A DNA stretch of 64,000 nt from contig NZ_AROI01000004.1 in assembly GCF_000410875.1 (NCBI RefSeq), positions 124,001-188,000 on the forward strand. Reading direction: 5' to 3'. Positions 29,962-40,177 of this stretch are shown in pieces; the first letter of the stretch is position 1; each line of letters opens with the position of its first letter. Under the pieces are notes generated by a model. It did not search any database and had not been told where the DNA came from. It saw only the letters and a list, made by a program, of their open reading frames with translations. The position numbers and the translations under genes are program-made. The DNA comes from Halopseudomonas pelagia CL-AP6. Lineage in GTDB: Bacteria > Pseudomonadota > Gammaproteobacteria > Pseudomonadales > Pseudomonadaceae.

Positions 29962-30642
29962 ATGAAGCTGTTGTTGGTCGAAGATGAATCCTTGTTACGC
30001 CAACATCTGGCCACCCGCTTCAGCGAGCGTGGACATATCGTGGACGCCACCGAAAACGCCGAAAACGCGCTTTATCAGGTCAAGGAGTTCAATCATGACC
30101 TGGCCGTCATTGACCTGGGCCTCCCCGGCATGAGCGGTCTGGATCTGATCCGCGAAATTCGTAGCCAGGGCAAAAGCCTGCCCATTCTTATTCTCACGGC
30201 CCGAGGTAACTGGCAGGACAAAGTTGAAGGCCTCTCTGCTGGCGCCGACGACTACGTGGTCAAACCCTTCCAATTTGAAGAGCTCGAAGCACGGCTGAAT
30301 GCCCTGTTAAGACGCTCCTACGGTTTTGTTCAAGCCTCTATAGAAGCAGGCCCACTGCGCCTTGATATCAACCGCAAACAAGCCAGCGTCGACGAGCAAG
30401 TGCTGCCTCTCACCGCCTTCGAGTACCGCATTCTTGAATACCTGATGCGCCATCATCAGCAGGTGGTGGCTAAAGAGCGATTGATCGAGCAGTTGTACCC
30501 CGACGATGAAGAGCGTGACCCCAATGTCATCGAAGTCTTGGTCGGGCGCCTACGGCGCAAGCTGGAAGCCGCTTGCCCACTGCTCAAACCGATCGAAACC
30601 ATAAGGGGCCTAGGCTATCTGTTCAATGAGCGCTGTACGTGA
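29962..30642 (+). CDS. phoP: Response regulator PhoP
   Basis: 226 residues, OmpR/PhoB family. Receiver with phospho-acceptor D51, E7/D8 acidic pocket and K101; C-terminal winged helix (about 125-222) ending IRGLGYLFNE. It activates the Mg2+-starvation and cationic-peptide response, including LPS changes. GGGGGA precedes the ATG. Overlaps phoQ by one base (TGATG). Confidence 0.93.
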   Translation: MKLLLVEDESLLRQHLATRFSERGHIVDATENAENALYQVKEFNHDLAVIDLGLPGMSGLDLIREIRSQGKSLPILILTARGNWQDKVEGLSAGADDYVVKPFQFEELEARLNALLRRSYGFVQASIEAGPLRLDINRKQASVDEQVLPLTAFEYRILEYLMRHHQQVVAKERLIEQLYPDDEERDPNVIEVLVGRLRRKLEAACPLLKPIETIRGLGYLFNERCT

Positions 30643-32045
30643 TGCGCTCGTTACGCTCGCGATTGATGCTCGGCGCCTCAGCACTAGCGATTCTCTTTAT
30701 GCTGGCCTTGCTGCCAGTACTGCAAAATGCCTTCGATCAGACCATGGAGCAGATCATTCAGCAGCGCCTGGCCGCGGACACCAACACCATGATCAGCACT
30801 GCACAGCTGCACAACGGCATATTGCAAATGCCGGAGAAGATGCCGGACGAGGAATTTAATTTGCCTGAAGCGACTCTGCTGGGCTTTGTCTATGACCAGT
30901 CCGGCACGTTGCTCTGGAGTTCTCGATCTGCGCAGGGTCAGGCCGTGCAATACGCGCCTTTCTATAGTGGCGGCACCACCGATTTCTTGCAGATTTATAA
31001 CGAAAATGGCAACGGCTATTACGTCTACGACGTCGAGGTATTCCTTGATGACTCTAGCAACCCCCCGTTTAGCTTTATCACCATGCTACCCAAAAGCGAG
31101 TTTTTGCCGCTGACCCAAAAATTTGACCGTCAGCTATACACCTGGTTGGGCGGTGGCTTGCTGATTCTATTAGTGCTCTTGTGGCTGGGCCTGACCTGGG
31201 GCTTTCGCGCATTGAAATCCTTGAGCCGCGAGCTCGATCAGATAGAAGGCGGACACCGCGACCAGCTTGGTGAGCAGCACCCCCGCGAACTCCTGCGCCT
31301 GACGCGCTCGCTAAATCGGTTGTTGGACAGCGAACGACGACAACGACAACGCTATCAGGACTCACTCGCCGATCTGGCCCACAGCCTGAAGACCCCTCTT
31401 GCGGTTCTACAGAGCGTGGCTGAACGCGTGGCCCAGGAACCCAGCCGCGAACAGGCGGACATATTACAAACCCAGATCAACCGCATGAGTCAGCAAATCG
31501 ATTTTCAGTTACGCCGGGCCAGCCTGCGCAGAAGTGGCCTAGTGCAGCACCGCGTGCAGCTCGATCCGCTGCTGGTGTCAGTCACCAGCACGCTTGCTAA
31601 AGTCTATGATGATAAGCAGGTGCACCTGCAACTGGATTTGGCTGACAATTTCTGGGTACCCATGGAGCGCGGCGCGCTGATGGAGATGCTCGGCAACCTG
31701 CTGGAAAATGCTTATCGGCTATGCCTAAAGCAGGTACACGTAAGCGCGCGGCACACTGCCGGCCATTGCGAAATCATAGTCGAAGATGATGGTGCGGGCG
31801 TACCCGAGCATCAACGTGAGGTCATTCTGCGCCGCGGGGAACGTCTGGACGCACAGCACGCCGGCCAGGGTATCGGCTTATCCGTCGTCAAGGACATCAT
31901 CGAGAGCTATGAAGGTGAACTGGTCATTGATCAGTCTGGGCTAGGCGGCGCGCGGTTTAAATTCATCCTCAATACCGAAGGCATGGTCTTCTCCAGCGCA
32001 GCCGCTGCACGCAGATCACGCCGGCAGAAAAACGCGCAGACCTGA
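30642..32045 (+). CDS. phoQ: Sensor histidine kinase PhoQ
   Basis: 467 residues from the ATG at 30642 (a GTG one codon earlier is possible). Membrane segments at 8-28 and 168-190 flank the periplasmic sensor, which holds an acidic patch (EKMPDEEFNLPE) suited to divalent cations. HAMP follows, then the phosphorylated H247 in DLAHSLKTP and the ATPase boxes NLLENAYRL, EDDGAGVP and GQGIGLSV. Convergent with hldE, whose stop is 13 bases away. Confidence 0.92.
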   Translation: MRSLRSRLMLGASALAILFMLALLPVLQNAFDQTMEQIIQQRLAADTNTMISTAQLHNGILQMPEKMPDEEFNLPEATLLGFVYDQSGTLLWSSRSAQGQAVQYAPFYSGGTTDFLQIYNENGNGYYVYDVEVFLDDSSNPPFSFITMLPKSEFLPLTQKFDRQLYTWLGGGLLILLVLLWLGLTWGFRALKSLSRELDQIEGGHRDQLGEQHPRELLRLTRSLNRLLDSERRQRQRYQDSLADLAHSLKTPLAVLQSVAERVAQEPSREQADILQTQINRMSQQIDFQLRRASLRRSGLVQHRVQLDPLLVSVTSTLAKVYDDKQVHLQLDLADNFWVPMERGALMEMLGNLLENAYRLCLKQVHVSARHTAGHCEIIVEDDGAGVPEHQREVILRRGERLDAQHAGQGIGLSVVKDIIESYEGELVIDQSGLGGARFKFILNTEGMVFSSAAAARRSRRQKNAQT

Positions 32046-32058
32046 CCGGGCGCCAGTC

Positions 32059-33483
32059 CTATTCTCGCTGACGGATTTTCTCGACGATAGCCGTGGTGGA
32101 ACAGCTTTCCACGAAGTTGAGCACTTTCACTTCGCCACCGCTAGCCTGAACAATGGCTGCACCAACCACCTGGTCGACGCTGTAATCGCCACCCTTGACC
32201 AGCACGTCTGGCTTGATCTGTGCCAGGAGCGCCTCCGGCGTATCCTCGGCGAAGCTGATCACCCAATCAACTGCACCCAGACCTGCCAGCACCGCCATAC
32301 GACGCTCAACGCTATTGATCGGTCGCCCAGGCCCTTTCAAACGGGTCACCGAGGCGTCGTCATTGATCGCCACAATCAACCTGTCACCCAAGCTACGGGC
32401 CTCTTCAAGATAGCCAACATGGCCGGCATGAATAATGTCGAAACAGCCATTGGTGAAGACAATACGCTCGCCGTGAGCCCGCGCATCCTCCACCGCTTGC
32501 AGAAGCTGTTCGAGACCCAATACTCCCCGCTCGCTACCCTGTTCACGCTGGACCGCGCGGCGTAACTCTGGCGCACTGACAGCGGCGGTGCCCAGCTTGC
32601 CGATTACAATACCCGCCGCCAGATTAGACAAGCCAACAGCATGCGGCAGACTCTCCCCCGCTGCAAGCGCAGTGCCCAAGGTGGAAATCACCGTATCGCC
32701 AGCACCAGTGACATCGAACACCTCCCGCGCGCGCGCAGGGAGGTGCATTGCCGGCTCGTCCCGCCGCAACAGGGTCATGCCGTGCTCACTGCGGGTAACC
32801 AGCATGGCCTCAAGGTCCAACTCGGCAATCAACGCCATGCCCTTGTCGACCAACATCTGCTCGCTTGAACAATGGCCCACCACCGCTTCAAACTCCGACA
32901 GGTTCGGTGTGATCAAGGTCGCACCGCGGTAGATACTGAAATCCTTACCCTTGGGGTCGGCCAGCACCGGTACGCCGCGTTCGCGCGCCAGCGCTATCAG
33001 CGCCTGATGGTTGACCAGTGCGCCTTTGCCATAATCCGACAGAATCATGACCTTAACTTTATCCAGCAAGCCCCGCACCGAATCAAGCAAGGCATCGCCA
33101 TCGGTCTTGAACGGTTCTTCAAAGTCCAGCCGGATCAGTTGCTGGTGGCGGCTCATGACCCGCAGTTTGGTAATGGTGGTCTTGCCCGAATGCGCCTGAA
33201 ATGCACAATAAACGCCAGCGGCGTTCAGGCGCTGTTGCAAGCTCAGCCCCGCCTCGTCATCCCCAGTGACACCCACCAGCCAGGCTGGCGCACCCAACGC
33301 GGCAATATTCAAAGCCACGTTACCTGCGCCGCCAGGGCGATCTTCGATCTGCTCGACCTTGACCACTGGCACCGGCGCTTCCGGGGAAATCCGATGCGTT
33401 GGGCCATGCCAATAACGGTCGAGCATTACATCACCAACCACCAGAACCGGGGCGGAGTCAAAACGGGGCATGGTCAGTTTCAT
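32059..33483 (-). CDS. hldE: Bifunctional heptose 7-phosphate kinase / heptose 1-phosphate adenylyltransferase HldE
   Basis: 474 residues, same length as P. aeruginosa HldE (RfaE). The N-terminal ribokinase-fold kinase (about 1-320) carries [16 protein letters not shown] and the catalytic [10 protein letters not shown]; the C-terminal nucleotidyltransferase (about 345-474) carries [21 protein letters not shown]. It makes ADP-heptose, the donor for WaaC and WaaF. AGGTG lies ten bases before the ATG. msbA is next upstream on the same strand, 46 bases away. Confidence 0.97.
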   Translation of the reverse strand: MKLTMPRFDSAPVLVVGDVMLDRYWHGPTHRISPEAPVPVVKVEQIEDRPGGAGNVALNIAALGAPAWLVGVTGDDEAGLSLQQRLNAAGVYCAFQAHSGKTTITKLRVMSRHQQLIRLDFEEPFKTDGDALLDSVRGLLDKVKVMILSDYGKGALVNHQALIALARERGVPVLADPKGKDFSIYRGATLITPNLSEFEAVVGHCSSEQMLVDKGMALIAELDLEAMLVTRSEHGMTLLRRDEPAMHLPARAREVFDVTGAGDTVISTLGTALAAGESLPHAVGLSNLAAGIVIGKLGTAAVSAPELRRAVQREQGSERGVLGLEQLLQAVEDARAHGERIVFTNGCFDIIHAGHVGYLEEARSLGDRLIVAINDDASVTRLKGPGRPINSVERRMAVLAGLGAVDWVISFAEDTPEALLAQIKPDVLVKGGDYSVDQVVGAAIVQASGGEVKVLNFVESCSTTAIVEKIRQRE

Positions 33484-33529
33484 ATGTCGTGTACACCTGT
33501 CTTCTGTCGGCCAATACGGGCCAGTAATC

Positions 33530-35317
33530 TCAGGATTCGGACTTGACTTCATCCTGGAACTGCATGCTATGCAAGCGGGCGTAATAACCATTCTGCTCGA
33601 TCAACTCGGCGTGGCTTCCACGCTCCACAATGCGGCCCTGGTCCATCACCATGATGATATCGGCCTTCTCGATGGTCGACAGCCGGTGTGCGATCACCAG
33701 CGTCGTGCGGCCTTCCATAACCCGGTCCAGAGCGGCCTGGATATGCCGTTCGGACTCAGTATCCAATGCCGAGGTAGCCTCGTCGAGAATCAGCAGGGGC
33801 GCGTCCTTGAGCAACGCCCTGGCAATCGCCAGACGCTGACGCTGCCCGCCGGAGAGCAGCACGCCATTCTCTCCGACCATGGTATCTAGGCCCTGGGGCA
33901 GCTTGTCGATGAACTCCTTGGCATAGGCCTTCTCGGTCGCTTCTTCAATCGCATCTCGCGGTGCACCAGCGAGGTCGCCGTAGGCAATATTATTGGCGAC
34001 CGTATCGTTGAACAAGGTCACATGTTGCGTGACCAGGGCGATATGCCGACGCAGGTTGCGCAACTTATAGTCCGCCACCTCCACATTATCGATCAGGATT
34101 TCGCCTTCGGTATGCTGATAGAAGCGCGGAATCAGGCTGGCCAGGGTTGACTTGCCACTGCCGGAGCGCCCTACCAGTGCGACCATCTGGCCGGGCTCGA
34201 TAGTGAAGTTGATATCGTCCAGTACCAGCTTGTCGGTATTGGGGTAGCTGAACTTCAGTCCCTTGACTTCAATCCTGCCGCTGACGCGCTCAAGCTCCAC
34301 CGTTCCAGTATCTGTTTCAGGCTCTTCGTCCAACTGCTCAAAAATACTTTCCGCCGCAGCTATACCTTTCTGAATGTTGGCACTGACTTCAGATAACTGG
34401 CGTACCGGCTTAGGCAACAAACCCGCAGCAGTAATATAAGACACCAGATCTCCCGCCGTCGCATCACCACGCAGATACAGCACCAGGAACATGACGAAAG
34501 CCATTGCGCCGTAAGTCACCAACTGCAAGGTTGGCGTAAACACCGCGCCGGTGCGCGTCATCTTGAGCCCGCGCTGGCGGTTGGCCTCGCTGGCTTTATC
34601 AAAGCGCTCGGTCTCGTACTGCTCGCCACCAAAGCTTCTCACTACACGGTAGCCCGTGATCGTCTCTGAAGTGACATGGGTCACATCGCCCATCGCCGTT
34701 TGAATCTTCTTGCTCTGCTTGCGGAATTTCTTGCTGGTGCTGTTCACCATCAAGCCGATCACCGGCAAGATCGCCATCAGCACCAGCGTGAGCTTCCAAT
34801 TCATCCATAGCAGATAGGCGAACAGGAAGATCACCGTCATGCCCTCACGAAACACCACTTTGATCGCATCTGTGGCAGCGCCGGTGACCATGGTGGTATT
34901 GAACGTGACCCGCGAGACCAGGTGGCCGGAGTTGTGATTGTCGAAATACTGATTGGGCAACGTCAGGAAATTATTGAACAGCGATGTGCGCAGGTCATGG
35001 ACCACGCCCAGCGAAACCTTGGCCAGGTAATAGTTACCTAAAAAAGAGCCTACCCCTTGATAAAGGGCTACAAGAATAATGAACAGGGGGAAGCCCCACA
35101 GCAAAGGCACACCAAGAAACTGACCGTTATTGCCATCAGTAAGACCGTCGACAAAATACTTCAACATCCAAGCCATCGCCGGCTGGCTGGAGGCAAAGAT
35201 CACAAAACCTACGATACTGATAGCGAAGGGCAGCCAATAAGGTTTGACGTAACCCAGCAACCGTAAATATATCCGCACACTGGATTGGAGAAAGGATTCT
35301 TGCTGTACGTCGGCCAT
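33530..35317 (-). CDS. msbA: Lipid A export ATP-binding/permease protein MsbA
   Basis: 595 residues from the ATG at 35317 (GTG two codons earlier is the alternative). Six-helix exporter domain at about 1-330 and an ABC domain with Walker [10 protein letters not shown], signature [16 protein letters not shown] and Walker [13 protein letters not shown]. The homodimer flips core-lipid A across the inner membrane. It is transcribed toward hldE and divergent from the small kinase gene at 35426. Confidence 0.96.
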   Translation of the reverse strand: MADVQQESFLQSSVRIYLRLLGYVKPYWLPFAISIVGFVIFASSQPAMAWMLKYFVDGLTDGNNGQFLGVPLLWGFPLFIILVALYQGVGSFLGNYYLAKVSLGVVHDLRTSLFNNFLTLPNQYFDNHNSGHLVSRVTFNTTMVTGAATDAIKVVFREGMTVIFLFAYLLWMNWKLTLVLMAILPVIGLMVNSTSKKFRKQSKKIQTAMGDVTHVTSETITGYRVVRSFGGEQYETERFDKASEANRQRGLKMTRTGAVFTPTLQLVTYGAMAFVMFLVLYLRGDATAGDLVSYITAAGLLPKPVRQLSEVSANIQKGIAAAESIFEQLDEEPETDTGTVELERVSGRIEVKGLKFSYPNTDKLVLDDINFTIEPGQMVALVGRSGSGKSTLASLIPRFYQHTEGEILIDNVEVADYKLRNLRRHIALVTQHVTLFNDTVANNIAYGDLAGAPRDAIEEATEKAYAKEFIDKLPQGLDTMVGENGVLLSGGQRQRLAIARALLKDAPLLILDEATSALDTESERHIQAALDRVMEGRTTLVIAHRLSTIEKADIIMVMDQGRIVERGSHAELIEQNGYYARLHSMQFQDEVKSES

Positions 35318-35425
35318 ATGCACTTCACGATAAGGAACCAGGCGCTGAGTTTAACACAGGCTGCCAGGATCAAAGCCTTGCTGTTGCAAGTGCGGTAAAC
35401 TACGGTTTTGGTTCGGGAAATCGAC

Positions 35426-36013
35426 GTGAACAAACTAAGCCGCGAAGAGTTTGAAGCTCGGTCACAGGGCGCGAAGGTTCTGGAAAAGGACCGCTACGGC
35501 GAGAAGGTGCTGCAACTGCGCGACGGGACATTTCTAAAACTGTTTCGGCGCAAGAGCTGGTTTTCCAAGACCGCATTCTATCCTCCTGCAAAACGTTTCG
35601 CGGCCAATGCGACCGAGCTTCATCGGCTCGGCATCCGCTGTCCTGTCGTGCTGGGTCTCTATCAAATGAGCGATCCCTATCGCTCGATAGTCCACTATCA
35701 GCCATTGGAAGGCACGACATTACGCCAGTTACTCAATGAGCAACCTACTCTCGAACAGATAGAGCTGTTTGCAGACCTCGCCAGCTTTATCTCTACACTG
35801 CATGATCTGGGTGTGTATTTCCGGTCATTGCACCTGGGCAATATCGTCAGAACACCTGACGGCGCCCTTGGACTAATTGACATATCGGACATGCGCTGCC
35901 TGGGCAAACCGCTATCAAAAGGGTTGCGCGCAAGAAACTATCAGCATCTCTTGCGCTATGAGGAGGACTGGGCGCTAGTCCATCCTCGGGTCAGGGCGTT
36001 TTTTCACTCCTGA
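35426..36013 (+). CDS. Small kinase-fold protein in the LPS cluster (toluene-tolerance/RIO-like)
   Basis: 195 residues from a GTG with GGGA eight bases upstream (a TTG at 35408 gives six more residues). The body resembles the Kdo/heptose kinase-like families: LKLFRRKSW as the phosphate-binding lysine strand, LHDLGVYFRSLHLGNIV as catalytic loop and GLIDISDM in the DFG position. The usual catalytic Asp of HxD is replaced by Ser, so activity is doubtful. Position matches PA4998. Its 3' end overlaps waaL by 23 bases, tail to tail. Confidence 0.72.
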   Translation: MNKLSREEFEARSQGAKVLEKDRYGEKVLQLRDGTFLKLFRRKSWFSKTAFYPPAKRFAANATELHRLGIRCPVVLGLYQMSDPYRSIVHYQPLEGTTLRQLLNEQPTLEQIELFADLASFISTLHDLGVYFRSLHLGNIVRTPDGALGLIDISDMRCLGKPLSKGLRARNYQHLLRYEEDWALVHPRVRAFFHS

Positions 36014-37202
36014 ATCGACCCGACGTCTGTGGTTGAGAAGCGGGGGGAGGTCGGCCAGTGAGCAGAAACAGCCCCAAGCCAACGGGTAACCAGGTAAAGA
36101 ACCAATCGGCGCGGGGCGAATCCCACAGCTGGCCACCGTCAAAAAGCTGCGCGGCAGTGCAAAACAGCATCACTGCCAACAATCCCCGGCCAAACGCCTG
36201 CTCTCGACATTGCCATGCCGCATGCAAAACACAGCCCCAAACAGCAAGCCACAGTGCAAGACCTATTAATCCCAGCTCTATGGCTACGTGCGTGAACAAA
36301 TTATGACTATGTGGCATCAGCGTTTCCGTGCTGGCCAGCTTGAGTTCGTAGCTGCCGCCCAGCCCAAGACCCAGCCAGGGGCGCTGTAGAATCATCTCCA
36401 AACTGGCTTGGAATATCTCCGGGCGATAAGACATCCCGCGCGCCAAAATAACTTCCTGGAATTGCACGAAACCGACGGTCGCTACCACTAACAGCAGCCC
36501 GGCTACCGCCCAAATAGCGCGTCCTCCACGCAGCACGGCCATGGCAATCAGCGCAGACAACAGTGCGACCCAGAGACCACGGCTTTGAGTCATTACTATC
36601 AAAGCTAACATGACTATCAAACTTGCGACCCAGAGGCCCCGATACTTAGGATGAGGTAAAAATGCCAGCATCAATGCCGCTACCGCGATTGCATAGCCGC
36701 CCAGAATCGGATGCTCAAGCTGGCCAAGACCACCAGCGCGATGGGTGAAGTCCCCCCCCGCATACTGGATCACGAGTGCTATCAGACAGCTCAATGCGAG
36801 CAAGTGGCAAGCCAGGCGCAACAAGCCATTGGTGCTTTCCGGACGCAACAGGCCAAAGAATGCAAAACCAAAGAGAAACAGCACCACAAACAACAAACGC
36901 TTGAGCTGCCGCACTACGTCATCATCTGGGCTCCACAACAGGCTCAGCGCTGCCCAGGCAATCAGCACCCCTAAGGCAGTAATAAGCGGCCAAGCGCGCT
37001 GCCATAGCTCTCGGACCATAGGCCAACGACTAGCAAGCAGTATGACCACCGGTAGCCAATAGAGAAATATCAGGCCCTGACGGTAAGGCTTATGGCTCGA
37101 AAACAGCACCATTCCCACCAGGAACCACAATATTCCCAGCCCCAACCAACGAGTCAACCAGAGCTGAAAGTGCCTATTTCGCCTTTGCCGCTTAATGACC
37201 AA
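35991..37202 (-). CDS. waaL: O-antigen ligase WaaL
   Basis: 403 residues from the TTG at 37202, which lies just after a CGGAGGAGG ribosome site; an in-frame TTG at 37220 would place that site inside the gene. About ten or more membrane segments and a large periplasmic loop near residues 270-330 with the conserved His region MPHSHNLFTHVAIELGLIG, the Wzy_C/ligase mark. It joins O-antigen from undecaprenyl diphosphate to core-lipid A in the periplasm. Matches PA4999 in position. Confidence 0.88.
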   Translation of the reverse strand: MVIKRQRRNRHFQLWLTRWLGLGILWFLVGMVLFSSHKPYRQGLIFLYWLPVVILLASRWPMVRELWQRAWPLITALGVLIAWAALSLLWSPDDDVVRQLKRLLFVVLFLFGFAFFGLLRPESTNGLLRLACHLLALSCLIALVIQYAGGDFTHRAGGLGQLEHPILGGYAIAVAALMLAFLPHPKYRGLWVASLIVMLALIVMTQSRGLWVALLSALIAMAVLRGGRAIWAVAGLLLVVATVGFVQFQEVILARGMSYRPEIFQASLEMILQRPWLGLGLGGSYELKLASTETLMPHSHNLFTHVAIELGLIGLALWLAVWGCVLHAAWQCREQAFGRGLLAVMLFCTAAQLFDGGQLWDSPRADWFFTWLPVGLGLFLLTGRPPPASQPQTSGRFRSEKTP

Positions 37203-37241
37203 TGACCTCCTCCGATACAATAATGATGGCCTGTCGGGCAG

Positions 37242-38156
37242 CTAACGCTGCCGGACCTGAGCCTTTTTGAATAGCAGATGTCGCAAGCGCCTGAGCAACT
37301 GAGCATCCCAATATTTTAGAGGTACCTGGCGGACCAGCGACCAGGCTAATGCCTTGTCGTCTGTTACGGCGCTACGCAGAGCCTTGATTACCAACTTGGC
37401 GCGCCCGGATGCATAAGCCGGGTGATCTGCATAAGCTTCGATAACCTGCAGGCCGCTTTCATATTCCAGACGATAATTGCTGGACAGACTGGCAGGATGT
37501 TTACGATAAAGAGTGACTATCTGAGGTAAAATATCGATAACGTAGCCTGCATGAGCCACCTTGAGCGTCATCTGAAAATCCTGGATCTTGATCTCGGGAT
37601 CATAGCCTCCAGCCAGATCAATTGCTTCGCGCCGAAAGATTGCAATATTGCCGCCCACAACCAGAGCATCTGCAAGCGCCTGGGCAAAATCATAACGTCG
37701 TACCGCGCGTTTTTTATCCTTTTTGGGCAGCCTTTGACCGGTCTCATCAATACGGACTGCACCGCCGCCAAGACAGCCTACTTCAGGATGCTCTAGAAGG
37801 TACTCGGCCTGCACTTTGAGCCTGCCAGCAGGCATCACGTCGTCGGCGTCAAATGTTGCTATGAACTGGCCTTGAGCCTTTGCAAGCCCGGAATTCAGCG
37901 CGGCGCTGACACCCGCATTGCGCTGACAGACTAGCTCTACCCGCCTCACTAAACTGGTAGGCTGCCACTGAGCAATGGCGCTCTTGATGACCTCGACACT
38001 GTCATCGGACGACCCATCATCAACCACAATCAACTCAAAGCTTTCATGATCTTGAGCCAATACGCTACGTACTGCTTCTCCCACATACTCCGCGTAGTTG
38101 TAGCAAGGCACTATCACCGAGATCAACGGAGGCGCTTGCGAATGCGGCGAACTCAT
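37242..38156 (-). CDS. Glycosyltransferase family 2 (LPS outer core, WapR-like position)
   Basis: 304 residues. GT-A fold with VSVIVPCYNYAEYVGEAVRSVLAQ-type opening, IVVDDGSSDDS and the metal-binding FDADDVMP. Position next to waaL corresponds to wapR (PA5000), a rhamnosyltransferase in P. aeruginosa; the sugar here cannot be read from sequence. Start overlaps the preceding gene's stop by four bases (ATGA). Confidence 0.85.
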   Translation of the reverse strand: MSSPHSQAPPLISVIVPCYNYAEYVGEAVRSVLAQDHESFELIVVDDGSSDDSVEVIKSAIAQWQPTSLVRRVELVCQRNAGVSAALNSGLAKAQGQFIATFDADDVMPAGRLKVQAEYLLEHPEVGCLGGGAVRIDETGQRLPKKDKKRAVRRYDFAQALADALVVGGNIAIFRREAIDLAGGYDPEIKIQDFQMTLKVAHAGYVIDILPQIVTLYRKHPASLSSNYRLEYESGLQVIEAYADHPAYASGRAKLVIKALRSAVTDDKALAWSLVRQVPLKYWDAQLLRRLRHLLFKKAQVRQR

Positions 38157-39037
38157 AAATCAGACTTCCGCCAGCCCGCCTCACTTACTTCCCAGCTAGA
38201 TGAAAAGGCCAACTCTTTTGGCCCCAGCAGGCCGTCCGGCAGGTGTGCTGTCCACCGTTCATTCTTCCAAACGAGAAAGTGTAGGTAGGGCAACTCGGTA
38301 TCGCCCATATCACTATTGGTCAAACGACCTTCTTGCAGAAACCAACGCTTGGCAACCACCCGACGTCCATCAGCCAGGAGAGTGAACGTGCTGTGGGATT
38401 CAACGAACTCACTGCGTCGGCTCCAGACATTGAATCTGGCAAGGAACAGCCTGAGGCTCTCCGGCCAGTTTTTATGGCGAATAAATACACGGCTGAAGGC
38501 CCCCTCGTCCAGTGCCTGATGCATCGGATTGGCGTAACGTTGCTGCCAATGCGGAATGCGCATGAACGCTTCGCGCATGCGTGCGGTGTTACGCAGCAGA
38601 CATAGATGGCCCGAGATGCGCCTATGGTGAGTGGCGAACAGATCCTTTTTCGCCAGGCGCTCGGCGGTGAAGTAACGGCGCAGATCACCATAAATCACAT
38701 CAATATCGCCAAAGGCCCAGAAGTCCACACCTTCCAGTTCGTCAGCATGGATATACCCAAGTGCAGGCTTGATATCACAGAGCTTGTAGGCTTGCTCAGG
38801 ATGGAAATTGATACCCAGCCGCGCGGACACCCATTGACAATAGGCCGCGAAGCTCAACTCAATGAAACGGACGTTCTCCGGCGCATTTTCGGGTATTCCG
38901 CAGTCAGTAAATAGCAACCAGTCGATGTCTGGATTGCGTCGGCAACCCTCAAGAAAGAACCGCATCCAGAATGGCCAGCGGCCGAAATAGGGAATGACAA
39001 AACGGATGCTCGGTGGGTTCATTGTTGTAGGACTCAT
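38153..39037 (-). CDS. DUF6625-like glycosyltransferase-related protein
   Basis: 294 residues from the ATG at 39037 (39022 is an alternative, neither with a strong ribosome site). The opening IRFVIPYFGRWPFWMRFFLEGCRRNPDIDWLLFTD is typical of the DUF6625 family found in polysaccharide clusters. GDIDVIYGD near residue 120 resembles the DxD metal motif of GT-A glycosyltransferases. I infer a core or O-chain sugar transferase. Coupled by ATGA overlap to the GT2 gene; ten bases after the upstream GT4 gene. Confidence 0.68.
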   Translation of the reverse strand: MSPTTMNPPSIRFVIPYFGRWPFWMRFFLEGCRRNPDIDWLLFTDCGIPENAPENVRFIELSFAAYCQWVSARLGINFHPEQAYKLCDIKPALGYIHADELEGVDFWAFGDIDVIYGDLRRYFTAERLAKKDLFATHHRRISGHLCLLRNTARMREAFMRIPHWQQRYANPMHQALDEGAFSRVFIRHKNWPESLRLFLARFNVWSRRSEFVESHSTFTLLADGRRVVAKRWFLQEGRLTNSDMGDTELPYLHFLVWKNERWTAHLPDGLLGPKELAFSSSWEVSEAGWRKSDL

Positions 39038-39047
39038 AAACCAAATT

Positions 39048-40172
39048 CTATTTGACAGGGAGTGCCATGGACAGAGGCCAGAAGCGCTTCCTGGCTGCAG
39101 CATCGGAAAATTGTTGATGCAATATCTCCGCTGCGATTTGTCGTTGCCGGGCAACGACCGCAGGCTCGGCAACCGAGGCGGTGACCAGGCATTGGGCGAG
39201 CGCCTCTGCGTCACCCAATGTGAACAATTGGCCATGCCCCGATACCACCTCGGGCCCTCCGCCACAATCACTGCAGACGACCGGCACGCCCGCCGCCATG
39301 GCCTCAAGCAGTACCATACCGAAGGGCTCATGGTCTGAAGTCAGGGCAAAGAGATCAAACGCTTTGAAGAAATCTCGTGCGCTGGGCACCTGCCCCAGAA
39401 AGAGTACCTTATCGGCGATTTGCAGAGTGTTCGCAAGACGCTTGAGCGACTCGGCAAGCCGTCCGTCGCCGATAATCACCAGCAGGCTATGCTCTGGCAG
39501 ATCAGGCAACGCAAGGGCGAACCCTTTAAGCAAAGTAGTCTGATCCTTATCCGGATGCAGCCGCCCGACGTTGCCTACGATCCAGGCATCCGCCGGCAAG
39601 TGCAATGCTAGCCGCGCTTCTGTTCGAGTCACTTGGGCGCTGCGTACCGTCTCGATATCGATACGGTTGTACAACGTCTGAATTCGTTCTTCCGGCCAGT
39701 CTGGCAGACAGCGGCGGATGTCATCTCTTACCGCATTAGATACCGCCAGCAGATGCAGGCGCTGGCGAAAGAGTCGGGCAAACAACTTGCGGCCGAAACG
39801 CTCAAAATCGCCAAAAGCATGATGAATACCAATAACCGGGAGGCCAGTAGCCAGACAAGCAATGTAGGTCGGCTTAGAGCGATGGGCTATGCACAGGCTG
39901 AAATCCCGTTCACTGGCGATCCGGCGCAGGTCGCGAATAGCCTTAAGCTTCAGACCGCGGATGGCGGCAGAGCGGTACTCCATAAAAATGACTTCAGCAG
40001 AATGGCACTTTTCTGCCACATCCTGATCTTTCTTGCCCGTCAGAAACACCGTAGTAACCTGATAGCCGGTTCCATCAAAGAGCGCGGCGTACTGCCGCGC
40101 ACAATCCAGAAACGGGCCATCATAACCATGACAGAACTGCAGGACCCGTCCTGCAGCCGAGCCCTTCAGCAT
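39048..40172 (-). CDS. Glycosyltransferase family 4 (WapH-like)
   Basis: 374 residues from the ATG at 40172, five bases after the carbamoyltransferase stop. GT-B fold with NVGRLHPDKDQTTLLKGFALAL and the retaining GT4 motif EPFGMVLLEAMAAGVPVVCSDCGGGPEVV. Position next to the carbamoyltransferase matches wapH (PA5004), an outer-core glucosyltransferase; acceptor specificity is inferred from position only. Confidence 0.82.
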   Translation of the reverse strand: MLKGSAAGRVLQFCHGYDGPFLDCARQYAALFDGTGYQVTTVFLTGKKDQDVAEKCHSAEVIFMEYRSAAIRGLKLKAIRDLRRIASERDFSLCIAHRSKPTYIACLATGLPVIGIHHAFGDFERFGRKLFARLFRQRLHLLAVSNAVRDDIRRCLPDWPEERIQTLYNRIDIETVRSAQVTRTEARLALHLPADAWIVGNVGRLHPDKDQTTLLKGFALALPDLPEHSLLVIIGDGRLAESLKRLANTLQIADKVLFLGQVPSARDFFKAFDLFALTSDHEPFGMVLLEAMAAGVPVVCSDCGGGPEVVSGHGQLFTLGDAEALAQCLVTASVAEPAVVARQRQIAAEILHQQFSDAAARKRFWPLSMALPVK

Positions 40173-40177
40173 CTCAA

